Part shown: positions 26,722 through 35,195 of the stretch, piece by piece
Layout: each line of letters starts with the position of its first letter
How positions within the stretch are numbered: the stretch's first letter is position 1
DNA from: Nocardioides sp. LHD-245
GTDB lineage: Bacteria > Actinomycetota > Actinomycetes > Propionibacteriales > Nocardioidaceae
DNA: 64,000 bases
Direction: 5' to 3'
NCBI RefSeq assembly: GCF_030929495.1
Contig: NZ_JAVFWN010000006.1
Coordinates: 1-64,000, forward strand
The notes under the pieces: generated by a model
Databases searched by the model: none
What the model was told of the DNA's origin: nothing
Seen by the model: only the letters and a program-made list of their open reading frames with translations
Program-made: the position numbers and the translations under genes

Positions 26722-26934
26722 CCGACCCTGCCTTCTCCTCGACCCCCGAACGGGAGACCGCACGGCGGCGGGCGGTCCGGTCGCACACACTACGCCCACG
26801 GGCACGCCCCGGACAGGGGGACGCCCGGATCTCCCCCGGACCGGCCGCCAGCCGATGGTGACGGCCAGGTCACGATCCTGGAACAACCCTGGTCCGGCTC
26901 CCCGCCGGTCCTCGTCACGCTCTCCGATCCGGCT

Positions 26935-26947
26935 TACAGTGCCGAGA
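26935..26947 (+). promoter_or_regulatory. -10 box placed for leaderless mRNA
   Basis: TACAGT at 26935-26940 ends six bases before ATG 26947 of the binding-protein gene. The rest of the 225-base divergent gap shows no gene. Confidence 0.6.
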
Positions 26948-27738
26948 TGAAGATGTCGCGCATCACCGCCCTCACTCTGACGGCTCTGACGGCCCTCGCG
27001 CTCGGCGCCTGCGGCTCCGACGACAGCGGCACCTCCGCGAGTGGTGCCGACCTCGTCAAGAAGGACACGCTCACCGTCTGCTCCGACGTGCCCTACCCGC
27101 CGTTCGAGGACTTCGACAAGTCCAGCGACAGCGGCTTCAAGGGCTTCGACGTCGACATCGTCACCGAGATCGCGAAGCGGCTCGACCTCGACCTCGCCAT
27201 CAAGGACTCCTCGTTCGACGCGCTGCAGAGCGGCCAGGCCCTCAACGCCAAGCAGTGCGACCTCGCGGCGTCGGCCATGACCATCACCGACGACCGCAAG
27301 AAGAACCTGGACTTCTCCGACGGCTACTACGACTCCCAGCAGTCCCTGCTCGTCCCCGCGGACAGCGACATCGCCGCGATCGCCGACCTCAAGGGTGTCA
27401 AGGTGGGCGTCCAGCAGGGCACGACCGGCAAGACCTACGCCGAGGAGAACGCCACCGGCGCCGAGATCGTCTCCTTCCCCAGCGACGCCGAGATGTTCCA
27501 GGCGATCAAGGCCGGACAGGTCGAGGCGCTGCTGCAGGACCTGCCGGTCAACCTCGACCACACCACCGACGGCACCTTCAAGGTCGTCGAGACCTACGAG
27601 ACCGACGAGCAGTACGGCTTCGCCATCAAGAAGGGCAACAGCCAGCTCGTCGACGACGTGAACGGCGCGCTGGAGGAGATGCGCGGCGACGGCACCTACG
27701 ACACGATCTACGACACGTACTTCTCCACGGAGGACTGA
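26947..27738 (+). CDS. Amino-acid ABC transporter, lipoprotein substrate-binding protein
   Basis: A 263-residue family 3 solute-binding lipoprotein for a polar amino acid. The signal peptide ends in the lipobox LALGAC (Cys23). The mature part has TVCSDVPYPPFEDFD, GFKGFDVDIVTEIAKRLDLD, SAMTITDDRKKNLDFSDGYY and LKGVKVGVQQGTTGKTYAEE, as in glutamine/glutamate and related binders. It opens a three-gene operon with a permease and an ATPase. Which amino acid is bound cannot be fixed by eye. The ATG is set by the leaderless spacing. Confidence 0.88.
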   Translation: MKMSRITALTLTALTALALGACGSDDSGTSASGADLVKKDTLTVCSDVPYPPFEDFDKSSDSGFKGFDVDIVTEIAKRLDLDLAIKDSSFDALQSGQALNAKQCDLAASAMTITDDRKKNLDFSDGYYDSQQSLLVPADSDIAAIADLKGVKVGVQQGTTGKTYAEENATGAEIVSFPSDAEMFQAIKAGQVEALLQDLPVNLDHTTDGTFKVVETYETDEQYGFAIKKGNSQLVDDVNGALEEMRGDGTYDTIYDTYFSTED

Positions 27739-27775
27739 GCCGCCCGTCGGTCGGAGCAGGGGGAACGGGGGGAAC

Positions 27776-28588
27776 GTGGGGGTGACTCGCAGGCAGCGCG
27801 CGCTCCTGGTCCAGACGACGCTGTACGTCGTCCTCGCGGCGGCCGTCGTCGCGCTGGCGCTGGTGGCGGACTGGCCGGTGATCAGGGAGAACTTCTGGAA
27901 CTCCGGGGGCATCGGCTGGGCCGACGGCAACTGGGGCGACCTGATCACCATCGGCATGGTGAACACCGTCAAGTACACCGCGATCGCGTTCGCGGGCGGC
28001 CTCGCGCTGGGCCTGGTGCTCGCGCTGATGCGGCTGTCCCCGGTCGCGCCGTACCGCTGGCTCGCCACGGCGTACGTCGAGTTCTTCCGCGGGCTGCCGG
28101 CGCTGGTCGTCATGATCTTCATGTCGACCGGCCTGCCGATCGCCTTCGGCTGGACCCCGCCGGGCGGCACCGTCGGAGCCGGGTTGATCGGCCTGATCAT
28201 GGTGGCCGGCGCCTACATGGCCGAGACGCTGCGCGCCGGCATCCAGGCGGTCCCGAAGGGCCAGACGGAGGCCGCTCGGTCGCTCGGCATGCGGCCGGGC
28301 GCGACCACGGTCAAGGTCGTACTCCCCCAGGCGTTCCGGATCGTCATCCCCCCGCTGACCAACGAGTTCGTGCTGCTGATCAAGGACACCGCCCTGCTGT
28401 TCCTGCTCGGCGCCGCGGCCAACGAGCGTGAGCTGACCTCGGTGGCGAAGGACTTCCTGACCTCTGGCCCCTCCGCGGGCACGGCCACCAGCCTGATCCA
28501 GGCCGCGCTGCTCTACCTGGCCATCACCCTGCCGCTCACCCAACTCGTCGCCTGGCTGGAGCGTCGCCAGAGGAAGGCCGTCCGATGA
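27776..28588 (+). CDS. Amino-acid ABC transporter permease (HisM/GlnP family)
   Basis: A 270-residue inner-membrane permease with an extra N-terminal helix and loop before a typical five-helix core. The EAA loop, which docks the ATPase, reads [20 protein letters not shown] with RSLGM after it. [17 protein letters not shown] is also typical. GTG 27776 is used, but GTG 27782 two codons later is equally possible. A single permease gene implies a homodimer. Its last four bases (ATGA) overlap the ATPase start. Confidence 0.88.
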   Translation: MGVTRRQRALLVQTTLYVVLAAAVVALALVADWPVIRENFWNSGGIGWADGNWGDLITIGMVNTVKYTAIAFAGGLALGLVLALMRLSPVAPYRWLATAYVEFFRGLPALVVMIFMSTGLPIAFGWTPPGGTVGAGLIGLIMVAGAYMAETLRAGIQAVPKGQTEAARSLGMRPGATTVKVVLPQAFRIVIPPLTNEFVLLIKDTALLFLLGAAANERELTSVAKDFLTSGPSAGTATSLIQAALLYLAITLPLTQLVAWLERRQRKAVR

Positions 28589-29319
28589 CCGCGTCCGCCA
28601 TCGAGGTGCGTGGGCTGCACAAGCACTACGGCCAGCACGAGGTCCTCAAGGGCATCGACTTCCACGTCGACGCCGGTCAGGTCGTCTGCGTGATCGGTCC
28701 CTCCGGGTCCGGCAAGTCGACCCTGCTGCGCTGCGTCAACCGGCTCGAGGAGCCGTCGGCCGGCGAGATCCTGATCGAGGGCGTCGACATCTGCGACCGC
28801 AGGACCGACCTCGACGAGATGCGCTCCCGGATCGGGATGGTGTTCCAGCAGTTCAACCTCTTCCCGCACCTGTCGGTCCTCAAGAACCTCACCCTCGCCC
28901 AGCGCAGCGTGCGCGGCCGGGCCAAGGAGGAGGCGGTCGAGGTCGCTCGACAGAACCTCGCGAAGGTCGGCCTCTCGGAGAAGGAGTCCGCCTATCCGGC
29001 GCACCTCTCCGGCGGCCAGCAGCAGCGGGTCGCGATCGCACGCGCCTTGTCGATGAACCCCGACATGATGCTCTTCGACGAGCCCACCAGCGCACTCGAC
29101 CCCGAGCTCGTCGGCGACGTGCTCGCCGTCATGAAGGAGCTCGCCCGGGAGGGGATGACGATGATGGTCGTCACCCACGAGATGGGCTTCGCCCGCGAGG
29201 TCGGCGACAAGCTCGTCTTCATGGACGACGGGATCGTGGTCGAGGAGGGCCGCCCGGCCGAGGTGCTCTCGCATCCTCAGCACGAGCGGACCCGCTCGTT
29301 CCTCTCGAAGGTGCTCTGA
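28585..29319 (+). CDS. Amino-acid ABC transporter ATP-binding protein
   Basis: A 244-residue ATPase of the GlnQ type that powers uptake by the adjacent permease. Walker A is GPSGSGKST, the Q-loop is [14 protein letters not shown], the signature is [15 protein letters not shown], Walker B is [16 protein letters not shown], and the H-loop is [12 protein letters not shown] overlaps the permease stop as ATGA, so the genes are coupled. It ends seven bases from the convergent livF gene, with no clear terminator between them. Confidence 0.93.
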   Translation: MTASAIEVRGLHKHYGQHEVLKGIDFHVDAGQVVCVIGPSGSGKSTLLRCVNRLEEPSAGEILIEGVDICDRRTDLDEMRSRIGMVFQQFNLFPHLSVLKNLTLAQRSVRGRAKEEAVEVARQNLAKVGLSEKESAYPAHLSGGQQQRVAIARALSMNPDMMLFDEPTSALDPELVGDVLAVMKELAREGMTMMVVTHEMGFAREVGDKLVFMDDGIVVEEGRPAEVLSHPQHERTRSFLSKVL

Positions 29320-29326
29320 GCGCGAC

Positions 29327-30046
29327 CTACACGTCGCCGCCGAGATAGGCGGCCTTGACCGCCGGGTCGACCGCGAGGTCCGCGCCCGTGCCGGACCGGA
29401 TGATCTCGCCGGTCTCGAGGATGTGGGCGTCGTGGGACCGCTTGAGCGCCTGGGCGGCGTTCTGCTCGACGAGCAGCACGGTGGTGCCCTGCTGGTTGAT
29501 CTCCGTGATGATGGTGAAGATCTGCTGGATCAGCTTCGGCGCGAGACCCATCGACGGCTCGTCGAGCAGCAGCAGCCGCGGCCGGGCCATCAGCGCCCGG
29601 CCGATGGCGAGCATCTGCTGCTCGCCGCCGGACATGGTGCCGGAGATCTGGTCGATCCGCTCCTCCAGCCGTGGGAAGAGGGTGAGCACCCGCTCCATGT
29701 CCTCGCGGTACGCCGCCGACTTGCGGTCGTTGCGGGTGAACGCGCCCATCTCGAGGTTCTCGCGGACGGTCATGCCGACGAAGCAGCGCCGTCCCTCCGG
29801 CGACTGCCCGATGCCGAGCTTGACCCGGTCGTAGGGCGGGATGTCGTTGATGTCGCGTCCCTCGAACCGCACCGAACCGGCCCGGACCTTGCGCAGCCCC
29901 GAGATGGTCTTCAGCGTCGTCGTCTTCCCAGCGCCGTTGGCGCCGATCAGGGTCGTGACCGTCCCCTCCGGGACGCTGAAGCTGATGTCACGGATCGCCT
30001 CGATGTGCCCGTAGTTGACACAGAGGCCCTCGACCTCAAGAAGCAT
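29327..30046 (-). CDS. livF: Branched-chain amino-acid ABC transporter ATPase LivF
   Basis: A 239-residue ATPase. It begins [20 protein letters not shown]; Walker A is GANGAGKTT, the Q-loop region is GIGQSPEGRRCFVGMTVREN, the signature is MSGGEQQMLAIGRAL, and Walker B is LLLLDEPSMGLAPKLI, all LivF hallmarks. ATG 30046 overlaps the 3' end of livG by 11 bases. Last gene of the livHMGF run. Upstream in-frame codons inside livG were rejected as starts. Confidence 0.93.
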   Translation of the reverse strand: MLLEVEGLCVNYGHIEAIRDISFSVPEGTVTTLIGANGAGKTTTLKTISGLRKVRAGSVRFEGRDINDIPPYDRVKLGIGQSPEGRRCFVGMTVRENLEMGAFTRNDRKSAAYREDMERVLTLFPRLEERIDQISGTMSGGEQQMLAIGRALMARPRLLLLDEPSMGLAPKLIQQIFTIITEINQQGTTVLLVEQNAAQALKRSHDAHILETGEIIRSGTGADLAVDPAVKAAYLGGDV

Positions 30047-30815
30047 CTTCCTCGTCCACTCCCAGATAGGCGGCGATGACCGCCGGGTTGTCACGGATCT
30101 CGGCGGGGGTGCCTTCGGCGATCTTGCGTCCGAACTCCAGGACGACGATCCGGTCGGTGACCCCCATGACCAGCTTCATGTCGTGCTCGATCAGCAGCAC
30201 AGTGAAGCCTCGGTCGCGGACCCGTCGGATGAGGTTCATCAGCTCGACCTTCTCGGCCGGGTTGAACCCGGCCGCGGGCTCGTCGAGGCAGATGAGCTTC
30301 GGGTTGGTCGCCATCGCCCGCGCGATCTCCAGGCGCCGCTGGTCGCCGTACGACAGGTTGGCAGCGAGCTCGTCGGCCTTGCGGTGGATGCCCATGAACC
30401 TGAGCAGGTCCATGGCCCGCTCATGACCGTCCTGCTCCTCGCGCCGGTGCTTCGGCAGCCGGAACAGCGCCGAGATCATGCCCGTGGTGTGCTGGGCATC
30501 GGTGCCGACCAGGACGTTCTCCAGCGCCGTCATGGTCGGGAAGAGCCGGATGTTCTGGAAGGTGCGCGCGATCCCCTGCTGGGTGATCTTGTGCTTCTTC
30601 AGTCCGACGATCGACCGTCCCTGGAAGGCGATGCCACCGCTGGTGGGCCGGTAGACGCCGGTGACCGCGTTGAAGCAGGTCGTCTTGCCGGCGCCGTTGG
30701 GTCCGATCAGGCCGAGGATCTCGCCCTCGTCGATGCGGAAGGTCACGTCGTCGAGAGCCGTGAGGCCGCCGAACTTCAAGGTGAGGTTCTGGACCTCGAG
30801 AATCGCCTCAGACAC
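30036..30815 (-). CDS. livG: Branched-chain amino-acid ABC transporter ATPase LivG
   Basis: A 259-residue ATPase of the LivG type. It starts [20 protein letters not shown]; Walker A is GPNGAGKTT, then the [20 protein letters not shown] region, the signature [15 protein letters not shown], Walker [16 protein letters not shown], and the family's long C-terminal AYLG end. GTG at 30815 has AGGAG seven bases upstream; GTG 30821 is an alternative. It overlaps livM by eight bases. Confidence 0.92.
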   Translation of the reverse strand: MSEAILEVQNLTLKFGGLTALDDVTFRIDEGEILGLIGPNGAGKTTCFNAVTGVYRPTSGGIAFQGRSIVGLKKHKITQQGIARTFQNIRLFPTMTALENVLVGTDAQHTTGMISALFRLPKHRREEQDGHERAMDLLRFMGIHRKADELAANLSYGDQRRLEIARAMATNPKLICLDEPAAGFNPAEKVELMNLIRRVRDRGFTVLLIEHDMKLVMGVTDRIVVLEFGRKIAEGTPAEIRDNPAVIAAYLGVDEEDAS

Positions 30816-31941
30816 GGGCACTCTCCTCTCCGCCGGCGCCTTCCTCGAGTTCCTCGAGCTCCTGTTCCAGATGTTTGGCGCGCACGGTGCGTCGTGGCGG
30901 GAACAGACCCTCCGGCCGCAGCGTGGCGAGCAGCACCAGCGCCAGGCCGAAGGCCAGGACGCGGAAGTCGTCGAACTCGCGGAACCGCTGCGGCAGGTAG
31001 GCCACCAGGATGGCGCCCACCAGCACGCCCCACCGGTTGCCCTGGCCGCCGACGACGACGGCCGCCAGGAACAGGATCGAGTAGAGCAGGAGGAACGAGT
31101 CCGGGTTGATGAAGTTCTGCCGACTGGCGTAGAGCGAGCCCGCCAGGCCGCCGACGAAGGCGCCCGTGGCGAAGGCCAGCAGCTTGAACTTGAACGTCGG
31201 GACACCCATCAGCTCCGCGGCATCCTCGTCCTCACGGGTGGCCTCCCAGGCCCGACCGACCCGGCTGTTCTTGATCAGCCGGTCGGCGAAGAGCATGACG
31301 ATGACCACGGTCAGGCCCAGCCAGTAGTAGGGAATCTGGTCGAGCACGCCGAACACCAGGAACTGCGTGGTGTCCTTGGTGTCGACCAGCACCGTGCCGT
31401 CGCCCCAGAACAGATGCGGGATCTCGAACAGGCCTTCCTGGCCGCCGATGCTCGGCGGGCGGGCGATGTCGGAGATGCCCTTGCGCTGGTTCAGCCACTC
31501 CGAGTTCACCGCGACGAGGCGGATGATCTCACCGAAACCGAGGGTCACGATCGCGAGATAGTCACCCCGGACCCGTAGGGTCGGCGCGCCCAGCAGGACG
31601 CCGGAGATCGTGGTCACGACCACCGCGACCGGGATGGCGAGCAGCAGGGGCCAGTGCGCGTGGAACGAGGTCAGGACCGCCGCGGTGTAGGCACCGATGG
31701 CATAGAAGCCGACGTACCCCAGGTCGAGGAGGCCGGCGTAGCCGACGACGATGTTGAGGCCGATCGCGACCAGGCAGTACATCGTGACGACGAAGAGGAC
31801 GCCGCCGAAGTCCACGCCGGGCGTGGAGATGATCGGTGGCTCCAGCAGGGGCAGGGCGTAGGCGAACAGCGCCAGGAGGACCCAGAGCAGGATCTTGACC
31901 GGCTTGGGCAGGGCGACGAACCTCTGCTTGATCTTGCTCAT
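30808..31941 (-). CDS. livM: Branched-chain amino-acid ABC transporter permease LivM
   Basis: A 377-residue inner-membrane permease with about ten helices. [20 protein letters not shown] and [20 protein letters not shown] are LivM signatures, and the ATPase-contact loop is [21 protein letters not shown] ~30-residue loop between helices ([13 protein letters not shown] onward) is usual. The ATG overlaps the livH stop as ATGA. It forms the channel with LivH. Confidence 0.92.
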   Translation of the reverse strand: MSKIKQRFVALPKPVKILLWVLLALFAYALPLLEPPIISTPGVDFGGVLFVVTMYCLVAIGLNIVVGYAGLLDLGYVGFYAIGAYTAAVLTSFHAHWPLLLAIPVAVVVTTISGVLLGAPTLRVRGDYLAIVTLGFGEIIRLVAVNSEWLNQRKGISDIARPPSIGGQEGLFEIPHLFWGDGTVLVDTKDTTQFLVFGVLDQIPYYWLGLTVVIVMLFADRLIKNSRVGRAWEATREDEDAAELMGVPTFKFKLLAFATGAFVGGLAGSLYASRQNFINPDSFLLLYSILFLAAVVVGGQGNRWGVLVGAILVAYLPQRFREFDDFRVLAFGLALVLLATLRPEGLFPPRRTVRAKHLEQELEELEEGAGGEESARV

Positions 31942-32927
31942 GCGCGGGCCTTTCCGAGCGACTCACCCAGCAGTCCGGTCGGGCGGAACAGCAGGATCAC
32001 GACGAGGAGCACGAAGGCGACCACGTGGCGCCACTCGGTGCCGAAGAGCGCCGATCCCCAGGTCTCCGCGACGCCGAGGACCAGACCGCCCAGCAGCGCG
32101 CCGCGCAGGTTGCCGATGCCGCCGAGCACCGCCGCCGTGAACGCCTTCACGCCGAGCAGGAAGCCGACATCGAACTTCGTGGTCTCGATCTTCAGCATGT
32201 AGAGGAAGGCGGCGATGCCTGCCATCAGACCGCCGATGAGGAACGTCAGCTGGATGGTCCGGGTCGGGTTGACGCCCATCAGTGCCGCGGTCTCCGGGTC
32301 CTGCGAGGTGGCCCGGATGCCCTTGCCGAGGCGCGAGCGGCGGACGAACTGGTCGAGCAGGATCATCATGCCGACCGCGGCGACGATGACCAGGACGTCG
32401 ATGCTGGAGATCGTCACGTTGCCGATCTTCCAGCGTGGCGCGTCGAGGACCCCGGCCATGCTGTTGTTGATGCGCGCCTTGCCGACGTACTCGGAGAGGT
32501 TGTCGTCCAGCCCGAACCAGCCGGCGATGCGGTCGCGCAGACCCATCAGCTCGGCGAGCACGAAGGATGCGCCGATCGCCGAGATGAGTGCGATCAGGCG
32601 CGGCGCGTCCTTCTTGATGAGTGGCCGGTAGGCCACGCGTTCGAGGAGGAGCGCGATGATCGCCGACATCGCCATGGCCGAGAACAACGCGGCGATCAGG
32701 ATGGCGACCAGCTTGATGCCGCCGGCGTCCGCTCCGCCGAGCGCCATCACGGTCCACAGCATCGCGAAGGTGCCGTACATGAACACCTCGGAGTGCGCGA
32801 AGTTGATGAGCTGCAGCACGCCGTAGACCATCGTGTAGCCCAGTGCGATCAACGCGTAGATGGCGCCGAAGGCGAGACCGCCGATCGTCAGCTGCGGCAG
32901 GTTGCTGAAGAGGAACTCGAAATTCAC
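31938..32927 (-). CDS. livH: Branched-chain amino-acid ABC transporter permease LivH
   Basis: A 329-residue permease, partner of LivM. The N-terminal LTIGGLAFGAIYALIALGYT, VYGVLQLINFAHSEVFMYG and LGKGIRATSQDPETAALMGV (ATPase-contact loop) are typical. An ~45-residue insertion (LRDRIAGWFGLDDNLSEYVG onward) sits between helices as in many actinobacterial LivH. It is separated from livK by a strong hairpin that should let livK be made in excess. Confidence 0.92.
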   Translation of the reverse strand: MNFEFLFSNLPQLTIGGLAFGAIYALIALGYTMVYGVLQLINFAHSEVFMYGTFAMLWTVMALGGADAGGIKLVAILIAALFSAMAMSAIIALLLERVAYRPLIKKDAPRLIALISAIGASFVLAELMGLRDRIAGWFGLDDNLSEYVGKARINNSMAGVLDAPRWKIGNVTISSIDVLVIVAAVGMMILLDQFVRRSRLGKGIRATSQDPETAALMGVNPTRTIQLTFLIGGLMAGIAAFLYMLKIETTKFDVGFLLGVKAFTAAVLGGIGNLRGALLGGLVLGVAETWGSALFGTEWRHVVAFVLLVVILLFRPTGLLGESLGKARA

Positions 32928-32952
32928 CCAGGCCTCCTGGCCCCAAGGTCTG

Positions 32953-33000
32953 GACAGGTGACGCGGCCGGGGACGGTGGTCCCCGGCCGCGTCACCTGTC
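32953..33000 (-). terminator. Strong hairpin between livK and livHMGF
   Basis: A perfect 22-bp stem (32953-32974 with 32979-33000) and GGTG loop lie 23 bases past the livK stop and 25 bases before livH. It probably stops part of the transcription and/or protects livK mRNA, so the binding protein exceeds the membrane parts. Confidence 0.8.
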
Positions 33001-33023
33001 AGTTCGGACGGATCAGCCGTTGG

Positions 33024-34175
33024 TCACTTGATCTCGCCCTCCGGGACGATCGCCCCGTCCTTCACGGTGTAGGCGTAGACGTGGACGTCGGCCGGCTCGC
33101 CCTTGTCGTCGAACTTCAGCTGCTTGGTGATGCCCTTCTCGTCGTAGTCGTTGACGAAGGTCAGCATGTCCTCACGGTTGTCGATCCCGTCCGCGATGCC
33201 GGCGAGGAAGATGCTCGCGGCGTCGAACGACTCGGCGGCGTAGGTGCCCGGCGCCTCGCCGAACTCCGCCTCGTAGTCGGCGGCGAAGGTCGCCACGGCG
33301 GGGTCGGTGTCCGGGATGCAGGGGCAGGTGATGATGGTGCCCTCGGCGGCGTCCTTCGCGTCGAGGTACGCCGGGTCCTTCACACCGTCCGCGACGACGA
33401 AGGTGCCGTCGAAGCCGCCATTGCGCAGCTGACCGATCAGGATGGTCGCCTCGGCATAGTAGCCACCGAAGAAGACGGCGTCCGGCTTCGCGTCGGTCAC
33501 CTTGGTGACGGTCGCGGAGAAGTCGGTGTCACCGGCCTGGATGGTGTCGGTGCCGACGACCGTGTCGCCGAGGGTGTCCTCGACGATGCCGGCCAGGCCG
33601 GCGCCGTACTCCGAGGCGTCGTCGATGACGAAGGTGCCCTTCGCCTGCAGCGTGTCCTGGATGTACTTCGCGGCGGCCGGGCCCTGGGTCGCGTCGTTGC
33701 CGAGCGCGCGGTGGAAGGTGTCCCACCCGTTGTCGGCCAACGTCGGGTTGGTCGCCGACGGAGTGATCGTCGGGACGCCACCCTCGGCGAAGATCGGGCC
33801 GGCAGCAGCCGACTCACCGGAGAAGGCGGGACCGACGACACCGATGATCGACTCGTCGCCCGCGACCTCGGTGGCCAGCGACGGCGCCTCGTCGGGCGAG
33901 CCCTGGGAGTCGTACTTGACCAGCTCGACCTCGCAGTCGGCGTCGTCGTTGTACTGGTCGACGGCCAGCTGGGCGCCCTGGATGATCGGCTTGCCGAGGC
34001 CGGCCGCGGGGCCGGTCTCCGGTCCGAAGAAGGCGAGCTTCAGGTCGCAGGCGGCGTCCCCACCGCCGCCACCGCTGCTTCCGCTGTCCTTGTCGTCCGT
34101 CGTGCCGCATGCCGTCAGGCTCAGACCGAGTGCCAGCGCAGCAGCACCGGCCGCGAATACCTTGTTACGCCTCAA
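33024..34175 (-). CDS. livK: Branched-chain amino-acid binding lipoprotein LivK
   Basis: A 383-residue lipoprotein binder for leucine/isoleucine/valine-type ligands. The signal peptide ends in LSLTAC, followed by an Asp/Ser/Gly linker. LAFFGPETGPAAGLGKPIIQ, then GAQLAVDQYNDD, GVVGPAFSGESAAAGPIF and VPTITPSATNPTL are typical of periplasmic-binding fold type I. It starts with TTG (34175), an uncommon start, with AGGAAG 10-15 bases upstream; no ATG or GTG fits the signal peptide. TAGGTT about 65 bases upstream is a possible -10 box. Confidence 0.9.
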   Translation of the reverse strand: MRRNKVFAAGAAALALGLSLTACGTTDDKDSGSSGGGGGDAACDLKLAFFGPETGPAAGLGKPIIQGAQLAVDQYNDDADCEVELVKYDSQGSPDEAPSLATEVAGDESIIGVVGPAFSGESAAAGPIFAEGGVPTITPSATNPTLADNGWDTFHRALGNDATQGPAAAKYIQDTLQAKGTFVIDDASEYGAGLAGIVEDTLGDTVVGTDTIQAGDTDFSATVTKVTDAKPDAVFFGGYYAEATILIGQLRNGGFDGTFVVADGVKDPAYLDAKDAAEGTIITCPCIPDTDPAVATFAADYEAEFGEAPGTYAAESFDAASIFLAGIADGIDNREDMLTFVNDYDEKGITKQLKFDDKGEPADVHVYAYTVKDGAIVPEGEIK

Positions 34176-34350
34176 GACAGTCCCGCTTCCTTGTTCGAGC
34201 CGGCCGGCAGCGGTCGCCGCCCACCGGAGGTGTCCTGCCGCGGGAACCTACACCGGCACTGCGGCCCGGGGAAGCAACTCAGTGGTCCAGGTCACAAATC
34301 ATGACGAATCTGTTACCTAGACGACTCGAACGTCGGACGATTTACGCCAA

Positions 34351-34977
34351 TCAGGGGGTGGGGCTCCCCGGGACGCCGTGGGAGACGATGCCGTCGGCCA
34401 CCTCGCGCATCGACATGCGCAGGTCCATGGCCGTCTTCTGGATCCAGCGGAACGCCTCGCCCTCCGACAGCGACAGCTGCTCCTGCAGGACGCCCTTGGC
34501 CCGGTCGACCGCCTTGCGGGTCTCGAGGCGCTCGGTGAGGTCGCTGACCTCGCTCTCCAGCTGCCTGATCTCGGCGAACCGGCTCACGGCCATCTCGATC
34601 GCGGGGACCAGGTCGGACTGCGAGAAGGGCTTGACGAGGTAGGACATCGCGCCGGCCTCCCGCGCCCGCTCGACCAGGTCGCGCTGCGAGAACGCCGTCA
34701 GCATCACCACCGGCGCGATCCGCCGCCCGGCGATCGCCTCCGCGGCCGCGATCCCGTCGAGCACGGGCATCTTGACGTCGAGAATGACCAGGTCCGGTCG
34801 CAGCTCCTCGGCGAGCTCGATCGCCTTCTGCCCGTCACCCGCCTGGCCGACGACGTCGTACCCCTCCTCGGCCAGCATCTCGGCCAGGTCCATCCGGATC
34901 AGGGTCTCGTCCTCGGCGATGACCACAGTGCGGGGCTGCGACGGTGCGGGCGGCTCGGTCGGGACGGTCTCGGTCAC
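34351..34977 (-). CDS. pdtaR: ANTAR-domain response regulator
   Basis: A 208-residue RNA-binding response regulator. The receiver domain (residues ~17-135) has acidic AEDE (22-24), phosphoacceptor D67 in VILDVKMPVLDG, the Thr of MLTAFSQ and K of VKPF. A helical linker (EIRQLESEVSDLTERLETRK) leads to the ANTAR domain (~145-200: AVDRAKGVLQEQLSLSEGEA, FRWIQKTAMDLRM, MREVADGIV). PdtaR proteins are phosphorylated by the kinase PdtaS and bind paired RNA hairpins to prevent termination. No pdtaS is in the window. GTG 34977 is leaderless with TAACCT. Confidence 0.9.
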   Translation of the reverse strand: MTETVPTEPPAPSQPRTVVIAEDETLIRMDLAEMLAEEGYDVVGQAGDGQKAIELAEELRPDLVILDVKMPVLDGIAAAEAIAGRRIAPVVMLTAFSQRDLVERAREAGAMSYLVKPFSQSDLVPAIEMAVSRFAEIRQLESEVSDLTERLETRKAVDRAKGVLQEQLSLSEGEAFRWIQKTAMDLRMSMREVADGIVSHGVPGSPTP

Positions 34978-34989
34978 GACATCAGGTTA
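34977..34989 (-). promoter_or_regulatory. -10 box placed for leaderless pdtaR mRNA
   Basis: TAACCT (34989-34984, minus) ends six bases before the GTG at 34977. Confidence 0.55.
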
Positions 34990-35004
34990 TCGGGCCGGGC
35001 GGTG

Positions 35005-35033
35005 TGGGACGTCGGGCGCGTCTCGGCTACGGT
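35005..35033 (+). promoter_or_regulatory. tRNA promoter
   Basis: TGGGAC (35005-35010) and TACGGT (35028-35033) with a 17-base spacer; start expected near 35040, seven bases before the mature tRNA. Confidence 0.55.
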
Positions 35034-35046
35034 TTCCGCGGTACCC

Positions 35047-35119
35047 GCCCCGGTATCCCAACGGCAGAGGAAATGTGCTCAAACCACATCAAGTGTGGGT
35101 TCGAATCCCACCCGGGGCA
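35047..35119 (+). tRNA. tRNA, anticodon CAA (Leu by anticodon), class I-sized
   Basis: A 73-base cloverleaf: acceptor GCCCCGG pairs with CCGGGGC and is followed by A73. The anticodon stem is ATGTG/CACAT with loop CTCAAAC (anticodon CAA). The T stem is GTGGG/CCCAC with TTCGAAT. The D-arm has a three-pair stem (TCC/GGA) and the loop AACGGCAGA, whose GG-N-AGA layout is leucine-like. The variable loop is only CAAGT, whereas bacterial tRNA-Leu normally has a long arm and ~85 bases. CCA is not encoded. The tRNA call is firm; the amino-acid identity is less so. Confidence 0.85.
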
Positions 35120-35127
35120 CTCGATCG

Positions 35128-35190
35128 CGTCGTACCGGACGATCCGGTCGTGAACTCGGCGCTCTGACAACCGAATCGTCCGGTACGACG
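35128..35190. terminator. Long inverted repeat between tRNA and pyk
   Basis: Perfect 16-bp arms CGTCGTACCGGACGAT (35128-35143) and ATCGTCCGGTACGACG (35175-35190) enclose 31 bases. It lies between the 3' end of the tRNA and the 3' end of pyk and could stop both transcripts. Confidence 0.6.
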
Positions 35191-35195
35191 AGAGC

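Noticed and set aside
34200..34330. Possible CRP-like or GlnR-like site upstream of livK (TGTGACCTGGACCACTG; GTAAC-N6-GTCAT)
   Set aside because: Only one half-site of each matches well; not enough to call a regulator.
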